DNA of 64,000 bases from JAAZLS01 sp964585925 (GTDB lineage: Bacteria; Bacillota; Dethiobacteria; DTU022). The stretch lies in NCBI GenBank assembly GCA_964585925.1, contig CAZPFS010000007.1, positions 1 to 64,000 of the forward strand. Reading direction: 5' to 3'. Below the pieces are notes generated by a model. It was not told the DNA's origin. It searched no databases and worked only from the letters and a program-made list of their open reading frames with translations. Positions within the stretch are counted from its first letter, which is position 1; every line of letters begins with the position of its first letter. The translations under genes and the position numbers were made by a program. Of the stretch, positions 8,282 to 16,968 are shown piece by piece.

Positions 8282-8665
8282 TTGATACCTGGGGAGATAA
8301 TGTTTGCCGATGGCGAGATAGTGTTTAACGAAGGGCTCCCAATTCGGGAAGTTGAAGTCACAAATAATGCCTATTACACCATTGCGGTCAGTTCCCACTA
8401 TCCTTTTTTCGAAGTAAACAGGGCGCTTTCGTTCGATAGGGGGAAGGCTTGGGGAATGAGGTTGAATATTCCCACCGGTGGTTGGGTTTATTTTGAACCG
8501 CAACAAAGCAAAAAGGTGGAACTCGTACCCTATGCCGGTGGCCGTATAGTGTACGGGAACCTGGCAGAGGGGCCCTGCCCTCTGGATTCAGAAAGCCAGA
8601 AAAAGAGAGCGCTTGAGAAAGCCGGACAACAGGGTTATCTGAATGGAGGTGAACCGGGTTGTTAA
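8282..8665 (+). CDS. ureB: Urease beta subunit-like protein
   Basis: A 127-residue UreB homolog. Conserved stretches are IPGEIMFADGEI, SSHYPFFEVNRALSFDR, MRLNIPTGGWVYFEP and the GGRIVYGN loop. It has a short C-terminal extension beyond the usual core of about 100 residues. I chose TTG 8282 rather than ATG 8276 because AAAGGAGGG at 8267-8273 leaves only two bases before the ATG, and a start at 8282 gives the canonical MIPGE beginning. Its last 7 bases overlap ureC. Confidence 0.92.
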   Translation: MIPGEIMFADGEIVFNEGLPIREVEVTNNAYYTIAVSSHYPFFEVNRALSFDRGKAWGMRLNIPTGGWVYFEPQQSKKVELVPYAGGRIVYGNLAEGPCPLDSESQKKRALEKAGQQGYLNGGEPGC

Positions 8666-10350
8666 AATTGTCGAGGGAAGATTATGCCAGACGTTTTGGG
8701 CCCACCAAAGGCGATCGTATCCGGTTGGCCGATACCTCCCTGGTGTTAAGGGTTGAGGAGGATCTGAATACTTACGGTCAGGAGCCCCAAATCGGAATGG
8801 GCCGGAACATACGTGACTGCCTAATGGCCAGCGGAAGGACAAGAAATGATGCTGCCGTGGATGTGTTGGTAACCAATGTAGTTATTTTAGATCCGGTGCT
8901 GGGGGTAATTAAAGGGAATATTGGCATTAAGGATGGAATGATTGCCGGCATAGGCGATGCCGGCAATCCGGACATCAAAGATAATGTGGATCTGGTTATC
9001 GGTCCCAACACCGGTGTTATATATGGCGAGGGGCTGATTGCCACCCCGGGAGGCCTGGATGTTCATATTCATTTTGAAACTCCGCGCATGATGGAGACGG
9101 CCATGGCCTCCGGGATTACCACTTTGATCGGCGGTGCCGGGGCCGGGATATGGGATATATCTTTCAATCCTCGCTACTATGTCCACAAGATGCTGGAGGC
9201 GTTTGAATCGCTTCCCGTTAATGTGGGCTTTCTAGGGAGGGGATCGAGCAACAGGGAGGCGGTGTGGCACAATCTGGCTGCCGGGGCTTGCGGAATAAAG
9301 ATTCACGAGGATACCGGCGCTGATCCAAAGGTTATTGACCAGTGCCTCAGAATTGCGGACGAGGCCGATGTGCAAGTCTGCATTCATACCGATACTATGA
9401 ATGAAAGCGGCTGGGTGAATGATACCATTGAAGCCATTGCCGGGCGGACAATACATGCTTATCACGTGGAGGGAACGGGTGGAGGGCATGCCCCGCATTG
9501 TCTGCACGTGGTATCGGAACCCAATATTTTGACCTCTTCCACCAACCCGACCTTGCCCTATACGGTGAATACGGCTGCGGAACATTTAAGGATGATCATG
9601 CTGATTCACCTCATGCTTCCCGATTTTCCGGAGGATGTGCGGGCAGCCAACTCGCGGGTACGGCCGGCCACTATGGCGGCAGAAAGTTATTTGCATCATA
9701 TAGGAGCCATTTCGATGATTGGTTCCGATTCGCAGGGTATGGGCAGGATCGGTGAAAGCATTCTCCGGATGTGGCAAACTGCCGATGTTATGAAAAAAAT
9801 GTTCGGCAATCCCCTGGATAAGGAGGGCGACGATAATCGTTTGATCTTACGCTACCTGGCCAAATACACTATAAACCCTGCCATTGCCCACGGTATATCC
9901 GATTATGTGGGTTCGCTGGAACCGGGAAAAATTGCGGATATAGTTCTCTGGGATCCTGCATTTTTTGGAGTAAAACCGGTGGATGTGATCAAAAGGGGTA
10001 TCGGGTGTCTCTCTCCGGTAGGGGACGGCAATGCCAGCGTGTTGCAGGCTGAGCCGGTGTTTTACGGCTATAATTGGGGATACCTGCCTTCTCTAGCATC
10101 AAGGCTTGGCTTGACCTTTGTTTCGGAGGAGGCACTGTCTGAAAGGGGGTGCCTGCCGCCACATCGTAAAAGAGATTATGTACCAGTGAAGAATACCAGG
10201 GCCATTTCCCGCCACAGCATGTGGCACAATACGCTGGCCCCTGGAATTAGGGTTGGTGATGATGGGAAAGAAGTTTGGGTAGACGGCAAAGCGGTGAAGG
10301 TGAAGCCGACCGAAAAGGTGCCCATGAACAAGCTTTATTTTCTAGGTTAA
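8659..10350 (+). CDS. ureC: Divergent urease alpha subunit-like amidohydrolase
   Basis: A 563-residue UreC homolog of the amidohydrolase superfamily. All metal-site residues are present: His136 and His138 (DVHIHF), Lys214 (the carbamylated lysine in GIKIHED), His216, His243, His269 and Asp357 (GSDSQGMGR). The catalytic flap histidine is kept (His317), but the preceding, nearly invariant flap cysteine is isoleucine (Ile316), and residues after HIH are FETP instead of the usual WICP. TTG start with GGAGGT at 8645-8650. No ureD, E, F or G gene occurs in the window. A divergent urease, an iron-type enzyme or another amidase are all possible. Confidence 0.93.
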   Translation: MLKLSREDYARRFGPTKGDRIRLADTSLVLRVEEDLNTYGQEPQIGMGRNIRDCLMASGRTRNDAAVDVLVTNVVILDPVLGVIKGNIGIKDGMIAGIGDAGNPDIKDNVDLVIGPNTGVIYGEGLIATPGGLDVHIHFETPRMMETAMASGITTLIGGAGAGIWDISFNPRYYVHKMLEAFESLPVNVGFLGRGSSNREAVWHNLAAGACGIKIHEDTGADPKVIDQCLRIADEADVQVCIHTDTMNESGWVNDTIEAIAGRTIHAYHVEGTGGGHAPHCLHVVSEPNILTSSTNPTLPYTVNTAAEHLRMIMLIHLMLPDFPEDVRAANSRVRPATMAAESYLHHIGAISMIGSDSQGMGRIGESILRMWQTADVMKKMFGNPLDKEGDDNRLILRYLAKYTINPAIAHGISDYVGSLEPGKIADIVLWDPAFFGVKPVDVIKRGIGCLSPVGDGNASVLQAEPVFYGYNWGYLPSLASRLGLTFVSEEALSERGCLPPHRKRDYVPVKNTRAISRHSMWHNTLAPGIRVGDDGKEVWVDGKAVKVKPTEKVPMNKLYFLG

Positions 10351-10401
10351 TTGATCTTCGGATAACCCTCACGGACAGTTCAGGGCTAAATGTTGTTGTA
10401 A

Positions 10402-10437
10402 GGGGGCCGTTCCAAAGATCAGTAAAGGACGGCCCCC
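10402..10437 (+). terminator. Strong GC hairpin after the urease genes
   Basis: GGGGGCCGTTCC (10402-10413) pairs with GGACGGCCCCC (10427-10437), with one bulged T and a 13-base loop. It lies about 50 bases after the ureC stop. A T-tract is lacking, so it may be a weak terminator or an mRNA 3'-end stabiliser. Confidence 0.55.
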
Positions 10438-10556
10438 ACAGCCTCTTTATGCTATATAATAATGAGTAAAGCCTCTGAGCAGAATTTTAAGGTATTATTT
10501 TATTCCAGGCGGGGTATAATAATCGTTATCATATACCGGGAATCCAGGTGTTGGAA

Positions 10557-10745
10557 ATGCAATGTCCCATCTGCCATACCATTGATATCGGCAAGGTTGG
10601 AACCAACCAGTATTATTGCTGGCACTGTCTGTTGGAGTTTCGATTGTTGCCGTGTCAGAAGACGAGGATGTTTTATGTGGAGGCCGACGGTTCTCTAATT
10701 CCGGTGGCTTCGAAGCAGAAACAGGTTCAGGATTTCCGGTTCTAA
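10557..10745 (+). CDS. Small zinc-ribbon-like protein
   Basis: A 62-residue protein beginning MQCPICHT, with a second CWHC knuckle (YYCWHCLLEFR) about 20 residues later, the pattern of a four-cysteine zinc ribbon. The rest is short and basic. Function is unknown; a DNA, RNA or protein-binding role is possible. ATG 10557 has AGGTG seven bases upstream, while an in-frame GTG at 10548 would add three residues. It sits 95 bases before the AI-2E permease gene. Confidence 0.65.
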   Translation: MQCPICHTIDIGKVGTNQYYCWHCLLEFRLLPCQKTRMFYVEADGSLIPVASKQKQVQDFRF

Positions 10746-10840
10746 AATAGTTTTCCGGATAATAGGTAATAATAGTCAAGGCGAATTGATTGGGGTGAAG
10801 TAGGCCCCTTGATATCAAGCCCAGGGGAGGATACCTGTCA

Positions 10841-11896
10841 GTGATCAGGAGGCTGGCTCGGATGTCCCGCTGGCAGCAAATTGGAGCAGTCGCCGTTTTG
10901 GGCGTGCTCCTTTTATTATTTCTGAGCTGGTTGTACCGCAGTTGGGGCTCCGTGTTGATGATCCTGACCCCATTTGCGGTTTCGCTGGTTCTGGCCTATC
11001 TGTTAAGCCCGGTGGTCTTGTTTCTGGAACAGCGGCGAATTTCCAGAACGCTGGCCATAACAGTGATCTATCTGGTGTTTGCCATTTTCGTGTTTGTGGC
11101 TTGGGTAAAGGTAGTGCCCCTTCTGATGGAGGAACTTCAGGAACTTGCGGATGAGATCCCCGAATATTTGCAACAGCTTCACGACTCGATCAATCATTTT
11201 CAGGACGATTACCGGCGGTTTAACCTCCCCGCAAATATCCGGGATATGTTGGACAAAAACATTGACGGAATCGGGGAAGCCGCCGTTGACCGCTTGGAGC
11301 GTCTGTACCAATCTGTTTTTGAGGTCATCAGCGGCACCTTGCTGATGCTGCTGGTGCCGGTGCTGACCTACTATTTTCTCCGAGACGAGCGTTATTTGAA
11401 GCGGTCCCTGATCCGTCTGGTGCCCGGGAAACACCGGCCGCGTTTTTTGGCCATGGCCGGTGATATAAACCGTTCTCTGGGCGCATTTTTGCGCGGTTCC
11501 CTGCTGGTGAGCCTGGCGGTAGGGCTGGCGTCCTATATCAGTTTTTTGATCATTAACCTTAATTTCCCTCTGCTATTGGCGGCCATTGCCGGCATAACCA
11601 ATCTGGTGCCCATAGCGGGCCCGGTTATTGGAGCCCTGCCGGCTCTGCTTATAGCCCTGTTGCAATCGCCGTTTCAGGCGCTGAAGGTGTTGATCATAAT
11701 TGTTGCCGTACAGCAGGCGGAGTCCCAGCTGATATATCCGATGATCATCGGCAAGAGCACCGGTTTTCATCCTCTGGCCATTATTTTTGCCTTGCTGCTG
11801 GCCGGAAAGTTTTTCGGTGTGGTGGGGCTGATCCTGGTGCTGCCGGCCGCGATCGTGATCCGGACCTTTGTCCAACATTTTTTACAGCCCCGGTAA
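10841..11896 (+). CDS. AI-2E family transporter (permease)
   Basis: A 351-residue membrane protein of the AI-2E/PerM family. Three N-terminal helices come first (about 15-95), then a long soluble amphipathic stretch (100-170), then helices at about 160-180 and 215-340. The family motif GITNLVPIAGPVIGALPALLIAL is recognisable. Substrates vary; some relatives are Na+/H+ antiporters, so autoinducer export should not be assumed. GTG start with AGGGGAGG upstream. In many Clostridia this gene lies just before alaS, as here. Confidence 0.9.
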   Translation: MIRRLARMSRWQQIGAVAVLGVLLLLFLSWLYRSWGSVLMILTPFAVSLVLAYLLSPVVLFLEQRRISRTLAITVIYLVFAIFVFVAWVKVVPLLMEELQELADEIPEYLQQLHDSINHFQDDYRRFNLPANIRDMLDKNIDGIGEAAVDRLERLYQSVFEVISGTLLMLLVPVLTYYFLRDERYLKRSLIRLVPGKHRPRFLAMAGDINRSLGAFLRGSLLVSLAVGLASYISFLIINLNFPLLLAAIAGITNLVPIAGPVIGALPALLIALLQSPFQALKVLIIIVAVQQAESQLIYPMIIGKSTGFHPLAIIFALLLAGKFFGVVGLILVLPAAIVIRTFVQHFLQPR

Positions 11897-11947
11897 GGCT
11901 GTCGGGTCTGTTGAGGCGGCTTATGTTTACCGTTTGTGCTCCATTCA

Positions 11948-11977
11948 TTGACATTTAATCCTTCCAAAAGATATAAT
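11948..11977 (+). promoter_or_regulatory. Near-consensus sigma-A promoter of alaS
   Basis: TTGACA (11948-11953) and TATAAT (11972-11977), both perfect hexamers, with an 18-base spacer. Transcription would start about 20 bases before the alaS ATG, leaving no room for a T-box leader. It probably drives alaS and the small genes behind it. Confidence 0.85.
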
Positions 11978-12006
11978 TGTAATCGATTATGGCAGGAGGC
12001 GCCGCA

Positions 12007-14637
12007 ATGGATAAACACATGAGCACCAATGAAATACGAAGGGTTTATTTAGATTTTTTTGCCCGCAGGGACCACCTGGTTTTGCCCAGTTTTTCCCTGA
12101 TTCCTCAACATGACCCCAGCCTGCTGTTGATTGGCGCCGGGATGGCGCCACTGAAGCCCTATTTTACAGGAGAAAAAAAACCTCCCCATCCCCGCATTGT
12201 CACCTGTCAAAAATGTTTGCGGACTCCAGATATTGAAAGAGTGGGGCATACCGGGCGTCATGCTACATTTTTTGAAATGCTGGGCAATTTTTCTTTCGGG
12301 GATTATTTTAAAGAACAGGCTATCATCTGGTCCTGGGAACTGATCACCGGGGTGTTTCAGATACCGGAGGATCGGCTGTGGATAAGCGTTTTCCGGGAAG
12401 ACGAGGAAGCTTTTGAGATCTGGTCCCGCCAAATAGGGATTCCGGAGGAGCGGATAGTGCGTCTGGGAGACGAGGATAATTTTTGGGAGATCGGCCACGG
12501 CCCCTGCGGCCCTTGTTCGGAAATCTACTACGATCTGGGTCCGGAAACCGGTTGTCGCCGACCGGAATGCACCGTGGGTTGTGATTGCGATCGCTTCCTG
12601 GAGGTATGGAACCTGGTGTTTACCCAATTTTGCCGGGAGCAGGACGGCCGGCTAACACCTTTGAACCAGACCAACATCGACACCGGAGCGGGGCTGGAAA
12701 GGCTGGCCACGATGATTCAGGGCCGAACATCGTTTTATGAAACAGACCTTATTTATCCCCTGTACAGCTATTTTTCCGCCCTGGCCGGAGCGGTGGGCGA
12801 GGATAGTACAATTCCGCTGCGCGTGGTCACCGAGCATAGCCGGGGCATTGCTTTCCTGGTCGCTGACGGGGTGCTGCCCTCCAATGAAGGGCGGGGATAC
12901 GTCCTGCGAAGACTCTTGCGGAGGGCAAAGCGTTTTGGGCGGTTGATCGGCCTGACCGGAAATTTTTTGAGCGAGGCGGTACCCCTTATCGTTCAGCTGA
13001 TGGGGGATACCTACCCGGAACTCGGGCCGCGCCGGGAATATATACGGCAGGTAGTGGAAGTGGAGGAGAGGCGGTTCCAGGAAACCCTTTCCCAGGGAGT
13101 GGAGATACTGGAGGAGTACATGGCCCGCTTGCGGCAGGAAAAAAAGCAGGTTATGCCCGGTGAGTGGGCTTTTAAGCTATATGATACCTATGGTTTCCCC
13201 CTGGAATTGACCCGGGAAATATTAGCGGAGCAGGGAATGGAGGTGGATGAACAGAATTTTACCCGCTCCCTGTCCGCACAGCAGCAGCGAGCCCGGGGGG
13301 CCAGGGCAGGTTTGAAAGCTGTTCACGATCGGTCTTACCGGGAAAGTGCCGGCCTGACCACCCTGTTTAACGGCTACCATAAACAGGAATCCAAATCACG
13401 GATCCTGGCCCTTCTGGTTAATGGCAAACGCCTTCGGGAAATAAACCAGCCGGGAACCGAGGTTGAGTTGTTTTTGGATCGCACCCCTTTTTATGCGGAG
13501 GGAGGGGGACAGGTCGGAGATACCGGAATGATTATCGGTAAAAACGGTCAGTTTACGGTTGGCAGCACATTTACCACCCCCACCGGCCAAATAGCCCACC
13601 GGGGCATCCTGCAACAGGGAGCGATGGCTGAAGGAGAACCGGTAACGGCGCGGGTGGATGAAGAGCGCCGGCAGGCCATCCGGCGCGGTCATACCGCTAC
13701 TCATCTGCTGCACCGGGCATTAAAAGAAATACTGGGGGGCCATGCCAACCAGGCCGGATCACAGGTCTCTCCGGATCAGCTGCGCTTTGATTTTACCCAT
13801 TTTTCACCCGTGGACAGTGCACAGCTACAGGAATTGGAGAAACGGATCAACGACAAGATCCGGGAAAATATAAATATCTGCATTTCTTACACCACTCTCC
13901 AGCAGGCCGAATCTGTGGGGGCAGAGGCGCTGTTTGGGGAAAAATACGATCCGGAATCGGTGAGGATGGTTTCTATCGGTGAATATAGCCGGGAGCTATG
14001 CGGGGGAACGCATGCCCTGGCTACCGGGGAGATAGGTCTGTTCAGATTATTGTCCGAGGAGGGAATAGGCTCAGGTTTGAGGCGGATCGAGGCGCTGACC
14101 GGGGAAAAAGCCTACCGCTTTACTGCGGAACAGGCCAGGCAGCTTCAAAGTTTGTCCGGGATGCTGCGCACCCCTCCGGAGTCTCTGGAAGAAAAAATCA
14201 AGGAAATGCAATCCGAGCAGCGGCGCCTGGAAAAAGCAAGCCAGGAGATCAGGCAGAAACTGACCTCTTTTCAGGTGGAGGCCCTGTTGACGAAAGCCGA
14301 TCTGGTCAAGGAGGTAAAAGTAATCAGTGAAGCGGTTGAGGCCGGCAGCATGGATCACCTGTTAATGTTCACCGACGAAATTAAAAACAGGCTAAAAAAA
14401 GGGGTGGTAGTCCTGGGAGCGGTGGATCGGGACAAAGTGCTCCTGGTGGGCGCGGTCACCCCCGATCTGGTGGAACAGGGACTGAGCGCCGGAAAAATAA
14501 TTGCCGAGGTGGCCCGCAAGGTGGGAGGCGGTGGGGGAGGACGCCCGGATTTGGCCCAGGCCGGCGGCAAAAACCCGGCGGCGCTGCCGGCAGCGTTGAG
14601 ATCTGTCAGATCATTAGTGCAGGACTGTCTACAGTAG
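12007..14637 (+). CDS. alaS: Alanyl-tRNA synthetase
   Basis: Charges tRNA-Ala and edits mischarged Ser or Gly. The 876-residue product has the class II catalytic domain at the N terminus, the editing-site zinc motifs HTATHLLH and CGGTH (about residues 563-670), a coiled linker, and a C-terminal DHHA1 domain ending in a glycine-rich segment (GGGGGGRPDLAQAGG). ATG 12007 is preferred to 11989 because AGGAGG lies at 11995-12000. Length is normal and no key motif is missing. ireB follows closely. Confidence 0.98.
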   Translation: MDKHMSTNEIRRVYLDFFARRDHLVLPSFSLIPQHDPSLLLIGAGMAPLKPYFTGEKKPPHPRIVTCQKCLRTPDIERVGHTGRHATFFEMLGNFSFGDYFKEQAIIWSWELITGVFQIPEDRLWISVFREDEEAFEIWSRQIGIPEERIVRLGDEDNFWEIGHGPCGPCSEIYYDLGPETGCRRPECTVGCDCDRFLEVWNLVFTQFCREQDGRLTPLNQTNIDTGAGLERLATMIQGRTSFYETDLIYPLYSYFSALAGAVGEDSTIPLRVVTEHSRGIAFLVADGVLPSNEGRGYVLRRLLRRAKRFGRLIGLTGNFLSEAVPLIVQLMGDTYPELGPRREYIRQVVEVEERRFQETLSQGVEILEEYMARLRQEKKQVMPGEWAFKLYDTYGFPLELTREILAEQGMEVDEQNFTRSLSAQQQRARGARAGLKAVHDRSYRESAGLTTLFNGYHKQESKSRILALLVNGKRLREINQPGTEVELFLDRTPFYAEGGGQVGDTGMIIGKNGQFTVGSTFTTPTGQIAHRGILQQGAMAEGEPVTARVDEERRQAIRRGHTATHLLHRALKEILGGHANQAGSQVSPDQLRFDFTHFSPVDSAQLQELEKRINDKIRENINICISYTTLQQAESVGAEALFGEKYDPESVRMVSIGEYSRELCGGTHALATGEIGLFRLLSEEGIGSGLRRIEALTGEKAYRFTAEQARQLQSLSGMLRTPPESLEEKIKEMQSEQRRLEKASQEIRQKLTSFQVEALLTKADLVKEVKVISEAVEAGSMDHLLMFTDEIKNRLKKGVVVLGAVDRDKVLLVGAVTPDLVEQGLSAGKIIAEVARKVGGGGGGRPDLAQAGGKNPAALPAALRSVRSLVQDCLQ

Positions 14638-14669
14638 TAATATGTATTTTGTCCGCGGGGGGGTTGATT

Positions 14670-14945
14670 ATGGGAAAAGACAATCAATATACTGTTCGTT
14701 ACCGGGTAAACCAAGAAGACGAAGAAAACAAAGCAAAATTGATCTTGCTGGAGGTTTACCAGGCCTTAAACGAAAAAGGGTATAATCCCTTGAATCAATT
14801 GGTAGGCTATCTTTTATCGGGCGATCCGGCTTATATCACCAGCCATCGGAATGCCCGTTCACTGATCAGGCAGGTAGAACGGGATGAACTGCTGGAAGAG
14901 CTGGTCCGGTCTTATCTGCAGCTGGCTGATCGGCCGGCGGAATGA
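14670..14945 (+). CDS. IreB-type (DUF965/UPF0297) regulatory protein
   Basis: A 91-residue protein of the UPF0297/IreB family, recognised from EVYQALNEKGYNPLNQLVGYLLSGDPAYITSH in its middle. In Enterococcus the homolog IreB is a substrate of the Ser/Thr kinase IreK and affects cephalosporin tolerance. Here the role is inferred from family only. ATG 14670 gives the natural N terminus, preceded by a weak G-rich ribosome site. It overlaps ruvX by 4 bases (ATGA). The order alaS-ireB-ruvX is widespread in Bacillota. Confidence 0.92.
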   Translation: MGKDNQYTVRYRVNQEDEENKAKLILLEVYQALNEKGYNPLNQLVGYLLSGDPAYITSHRNARSLIRQVERDELLEELVRSYLQLADRPAE

Positions 14946-15418
14946 GAATACTGGGGCTGGATTTGGGGCAAAAAAGAATAGGAGTATCGATTTCCGATTC
15001 CTTGGGGATTACTGCCCAGGGGCTGGAAGTTATTGAATATGTGGACCGTTTGTCGGCTCTGTCCAGGATTAAGGAAATATGCAGCCGATATGCAGTAGAA
15101 AAAATAGTGGTGGGTTTGCCGTTCAAATTGGATGGAACCAGGGGCACGGCGGCGGAAGCGGCAGAACAATTCCAGAAATTGATAAAAGAGGCCACCGGTC
15201 TGCCGGTGGTGGCCATCGACGAACGCCTGACCTCCAAGGCCGCTGAAAAAGTACTGCTGGCGGGGGATGTCCGCCGGAAAAACAGAAAAAAAATACGGGA
15301 TATGCTGGCGGCAGTACTGATCCTCGACACCTATTTGAGGATGCGTGAAACCGGCCGGGACGGTAGTATTGACCGCTCCGGGCCAATAACCCGACGAGGT
15401 GAGCAAGATAGCCGGTAA
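14942..15418 (+). CDS. ruvX: Putative pre-16S rRNA nuclease / RuvX (YqgF)
   Basis: A 158-residue RNase H-fold protein of the YqgF family. The N-terminal LGLDLGQKRIGVSISD supplies the first catalytic Asp, VVGLPFKLDGTRG is the conserved middle motif, and DERLTS carries the next acidic residues. The E. coli homolog matures the 5' end of 16S rRNA; Holliday-junction activity has also been proposed. The start overlaps the ireB stop and its C terminus overlaps the next gene by 20 bases. Confidence 0.94.
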   Translation: MRILGLDLGQKRIGVSISDSLGITAQGLEVIEYVDRLSALSRIKEICSRYAVEKIVVGLPFKLDGTRGTAAEAAEQFQKLIKEATGLPVVAIDERLTSKAAEKVLLAGDVRRKNRKKIRDMLAAVLILDTYLRMRETGRDGSIDRSGPITRRGEQDSR

Positions 15419-15743
15419 AGACGAAGGCAACGAAAATGAACTGGTAACGCTGGTGGACGAACAAGGAAACGAACACGATTTCATGGTCGAGGATTTCTTT
15501 GAATATGGGGAGAGACGATATGCAGTTTTGGTGCCTCTTTCAGGATCGGCCGGAGAAGGAGAAGTCGATGAAGATGATGAGGACGATCTGGAAGCGTACA
15601 TATTCCGGGTGGAACAGGTGGAAGGAGAAGATGTGCTGGTAGAGGTTGAAGATGAAGATGAGTGGGAACAGGCGGCTTCGCACTGGGAAGTTTTGAAGCA
15701 GGATCTTGAACCTGATTTTGACGGGGATGAGGGTTTAAATTAG
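15399..15743 (+). CDS. DUF1292 acidic protein
   Basis: A 114-residue, very acidic protein. The DUF1292 core reads LVDEQGNEHDFMVEDFFEYGERRYAVLVPL, followed by an Asp/Glu-rich stretch (EVDEDDEDDLEAY) and the RVEQVEGEDVL segment. Function is unknown. It is typically encoded after ireB and ruvX in Clostridia. A GTG start inside the end of ruvX implies translational coupling. Confidence 0.88.
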   Translation: MSKIAGKDEGNENELVTLVDEQGNEHDFMVEDFFEYGERRYAVLVPLSGSAGEGEVDEDDEDDLEAYIFRVEQVEGEDVLVEVEDEDEWEQAASHWEVLKQDLEPDFDGDEGLN

Positions 15744-15855
15744 ATCACGATCATTTACAGAGTTGTGGGCCGGGGGAAACTCCGCCCATTTACTTTTGGG
15801 ATGGCAGATAGTAAGCTAGCCATAGGCAGCACCGCGGATAGGAGGTGCCAAGAGG

Positions 15856-16908
15856 GTGAATATCAAAAGAAGGCTTACATTATCGGGGGGCTTGATGGCG
15901 GCGCTGTTGTTAACTCTGGCTATTTTGTGGACCGGATTTAACATGCTGCTGCTGCCCGTTAATTCTGCCGACAAAGGCGAAACGGTCCTGGTGGATATTC
16001 CCGCCGGTGCCGGGACCGGGCAGATCGGCCGGATTCTGGATGAAGAAGGGGTTATCCACAATGCGTTTGTTTTCCAGATCTATGCCCGTATAATGGGGCT
16101 GGACAAAGAATTCATTGCCGGAAGCTATGAGTTGAGCCCGGCCAATAATATGAAAGAAATAATTGATAAAATCATCAAGGGGGAAATATATCAGGATACA
16201 CTGTGGTTCACTATTCCGGAAGGATTTACCGTGGAACAGATGGCCCGGTCCTTGTCGGCCGGGCAATTGGCGGACGAAAGCCGTTTTTTGGGGATTGTCT
16301 CCCATCCGCCGGATTACCTGATAGAAAATTTCCCTTTTTTAAAAGTCGCCAGGGAAAACAATTGCCTCTATGCGCTGGAAGGTTACCTGTTCCCGGATAC
16401 CTATCAGATATCCCGCGGGGCTTCCGAGGAAGAGATAGTTTCCCTGATGCTGCGCCGCATGAGCCGGATGATCGATGAACATTTTGAAAAGCAGGCCGCG
16501 GAGACGGGAATGACCGCCCACCAGGTCTTGACTCTGGCCTCTATAATTGAAAAAGAAGCGGCGGTGGCCGGCGAAAGAAAGTTAATTGCCTCCGTATTTC
16601 TTAACCGGCTGGCCGACAACCAACTTCTTCAGTCCTGCGCCACGGTGCAGTATGCCCTAGGTGAAACCAAACCGGTGCTCACTACAAAAGACACTTTGAT
16701 CGAATCCCCTTACAATACTTATCTTAACCCGGGGCTTCCTCCCGGCCCGATCTGTGCCCCCGGCGAAAGTTCCATTACAGCCGTACTCCATCCGGAAAAA
16801 AGCAGCTTCTACTATTTTGTGTCCAAAAATGACGGAAGCGGGGAACATTATTTTGGCCGGACCCTTCAGGAGCACAATGAAAATATTGCCCGAGCCGAGA
16901 AGAACTGA
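15856..16908 (+). CDS. mltG: Endolytic murein transglycosylase MltG
   Basis: Cleaves nascent glycan strands and so limits their length at the membrane. The 350-residue protein has a single N-terminal membrane anchor (about 8-32), a LysM-like region (VDIPAGAGTGQIGRIL and onward), and the YceG catalytic domain. The catalytic Glu is in LASIIEKEA, and YNTYLNPGLPPGPICAPG is the family C-terminal motif. GTG start with AGGAGGTG at 15841-15848. A transpeptidase gene follows 60 bases later, so the two probably act together in wall synthesis. Confidence 0.95.
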   Translation: MNIKRRLTLSGGLMAALLLTLAILWTGFNMLLLPVNSADKGETVLVDIPAGAGTGQIGRILDEEGVIHNAFVFQIYARIMGLDKEFIAGSYELSPANNMKEIIDKIIKGEIYQDTLWFTIPEGFTVEQMARSLSAGQLADESRFLGIVSHPPDYLIENFPFLKVARENNCLYALEGYLFPDTYQISRGASEEEIVSLMLRRMSRMIDEHFEKQAAETGMTAHQVLTLASIIEKEAAVAGERKLIASVFLNRLADNQLLQSCATVQYALGETKPVLTTKDTLIESPYNTYLNPGLPPGPICAPGESSITAVLHPEKSSFYYFVSKNDGSGEHYFGRTLQEHNENIARAEKN

Positions 16909-16968
16909 AAGCGCGGGTCATTAGCTAAATAACCGGGCATGGTATAAAAAAGGCCTCGCCGACGGAAA

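Noticed and set aside
11897..12006. T-box leader before alaS
   Set aside because: The near-consensus promoter leaves only about 20 untranslated bases, too few for a T-box.
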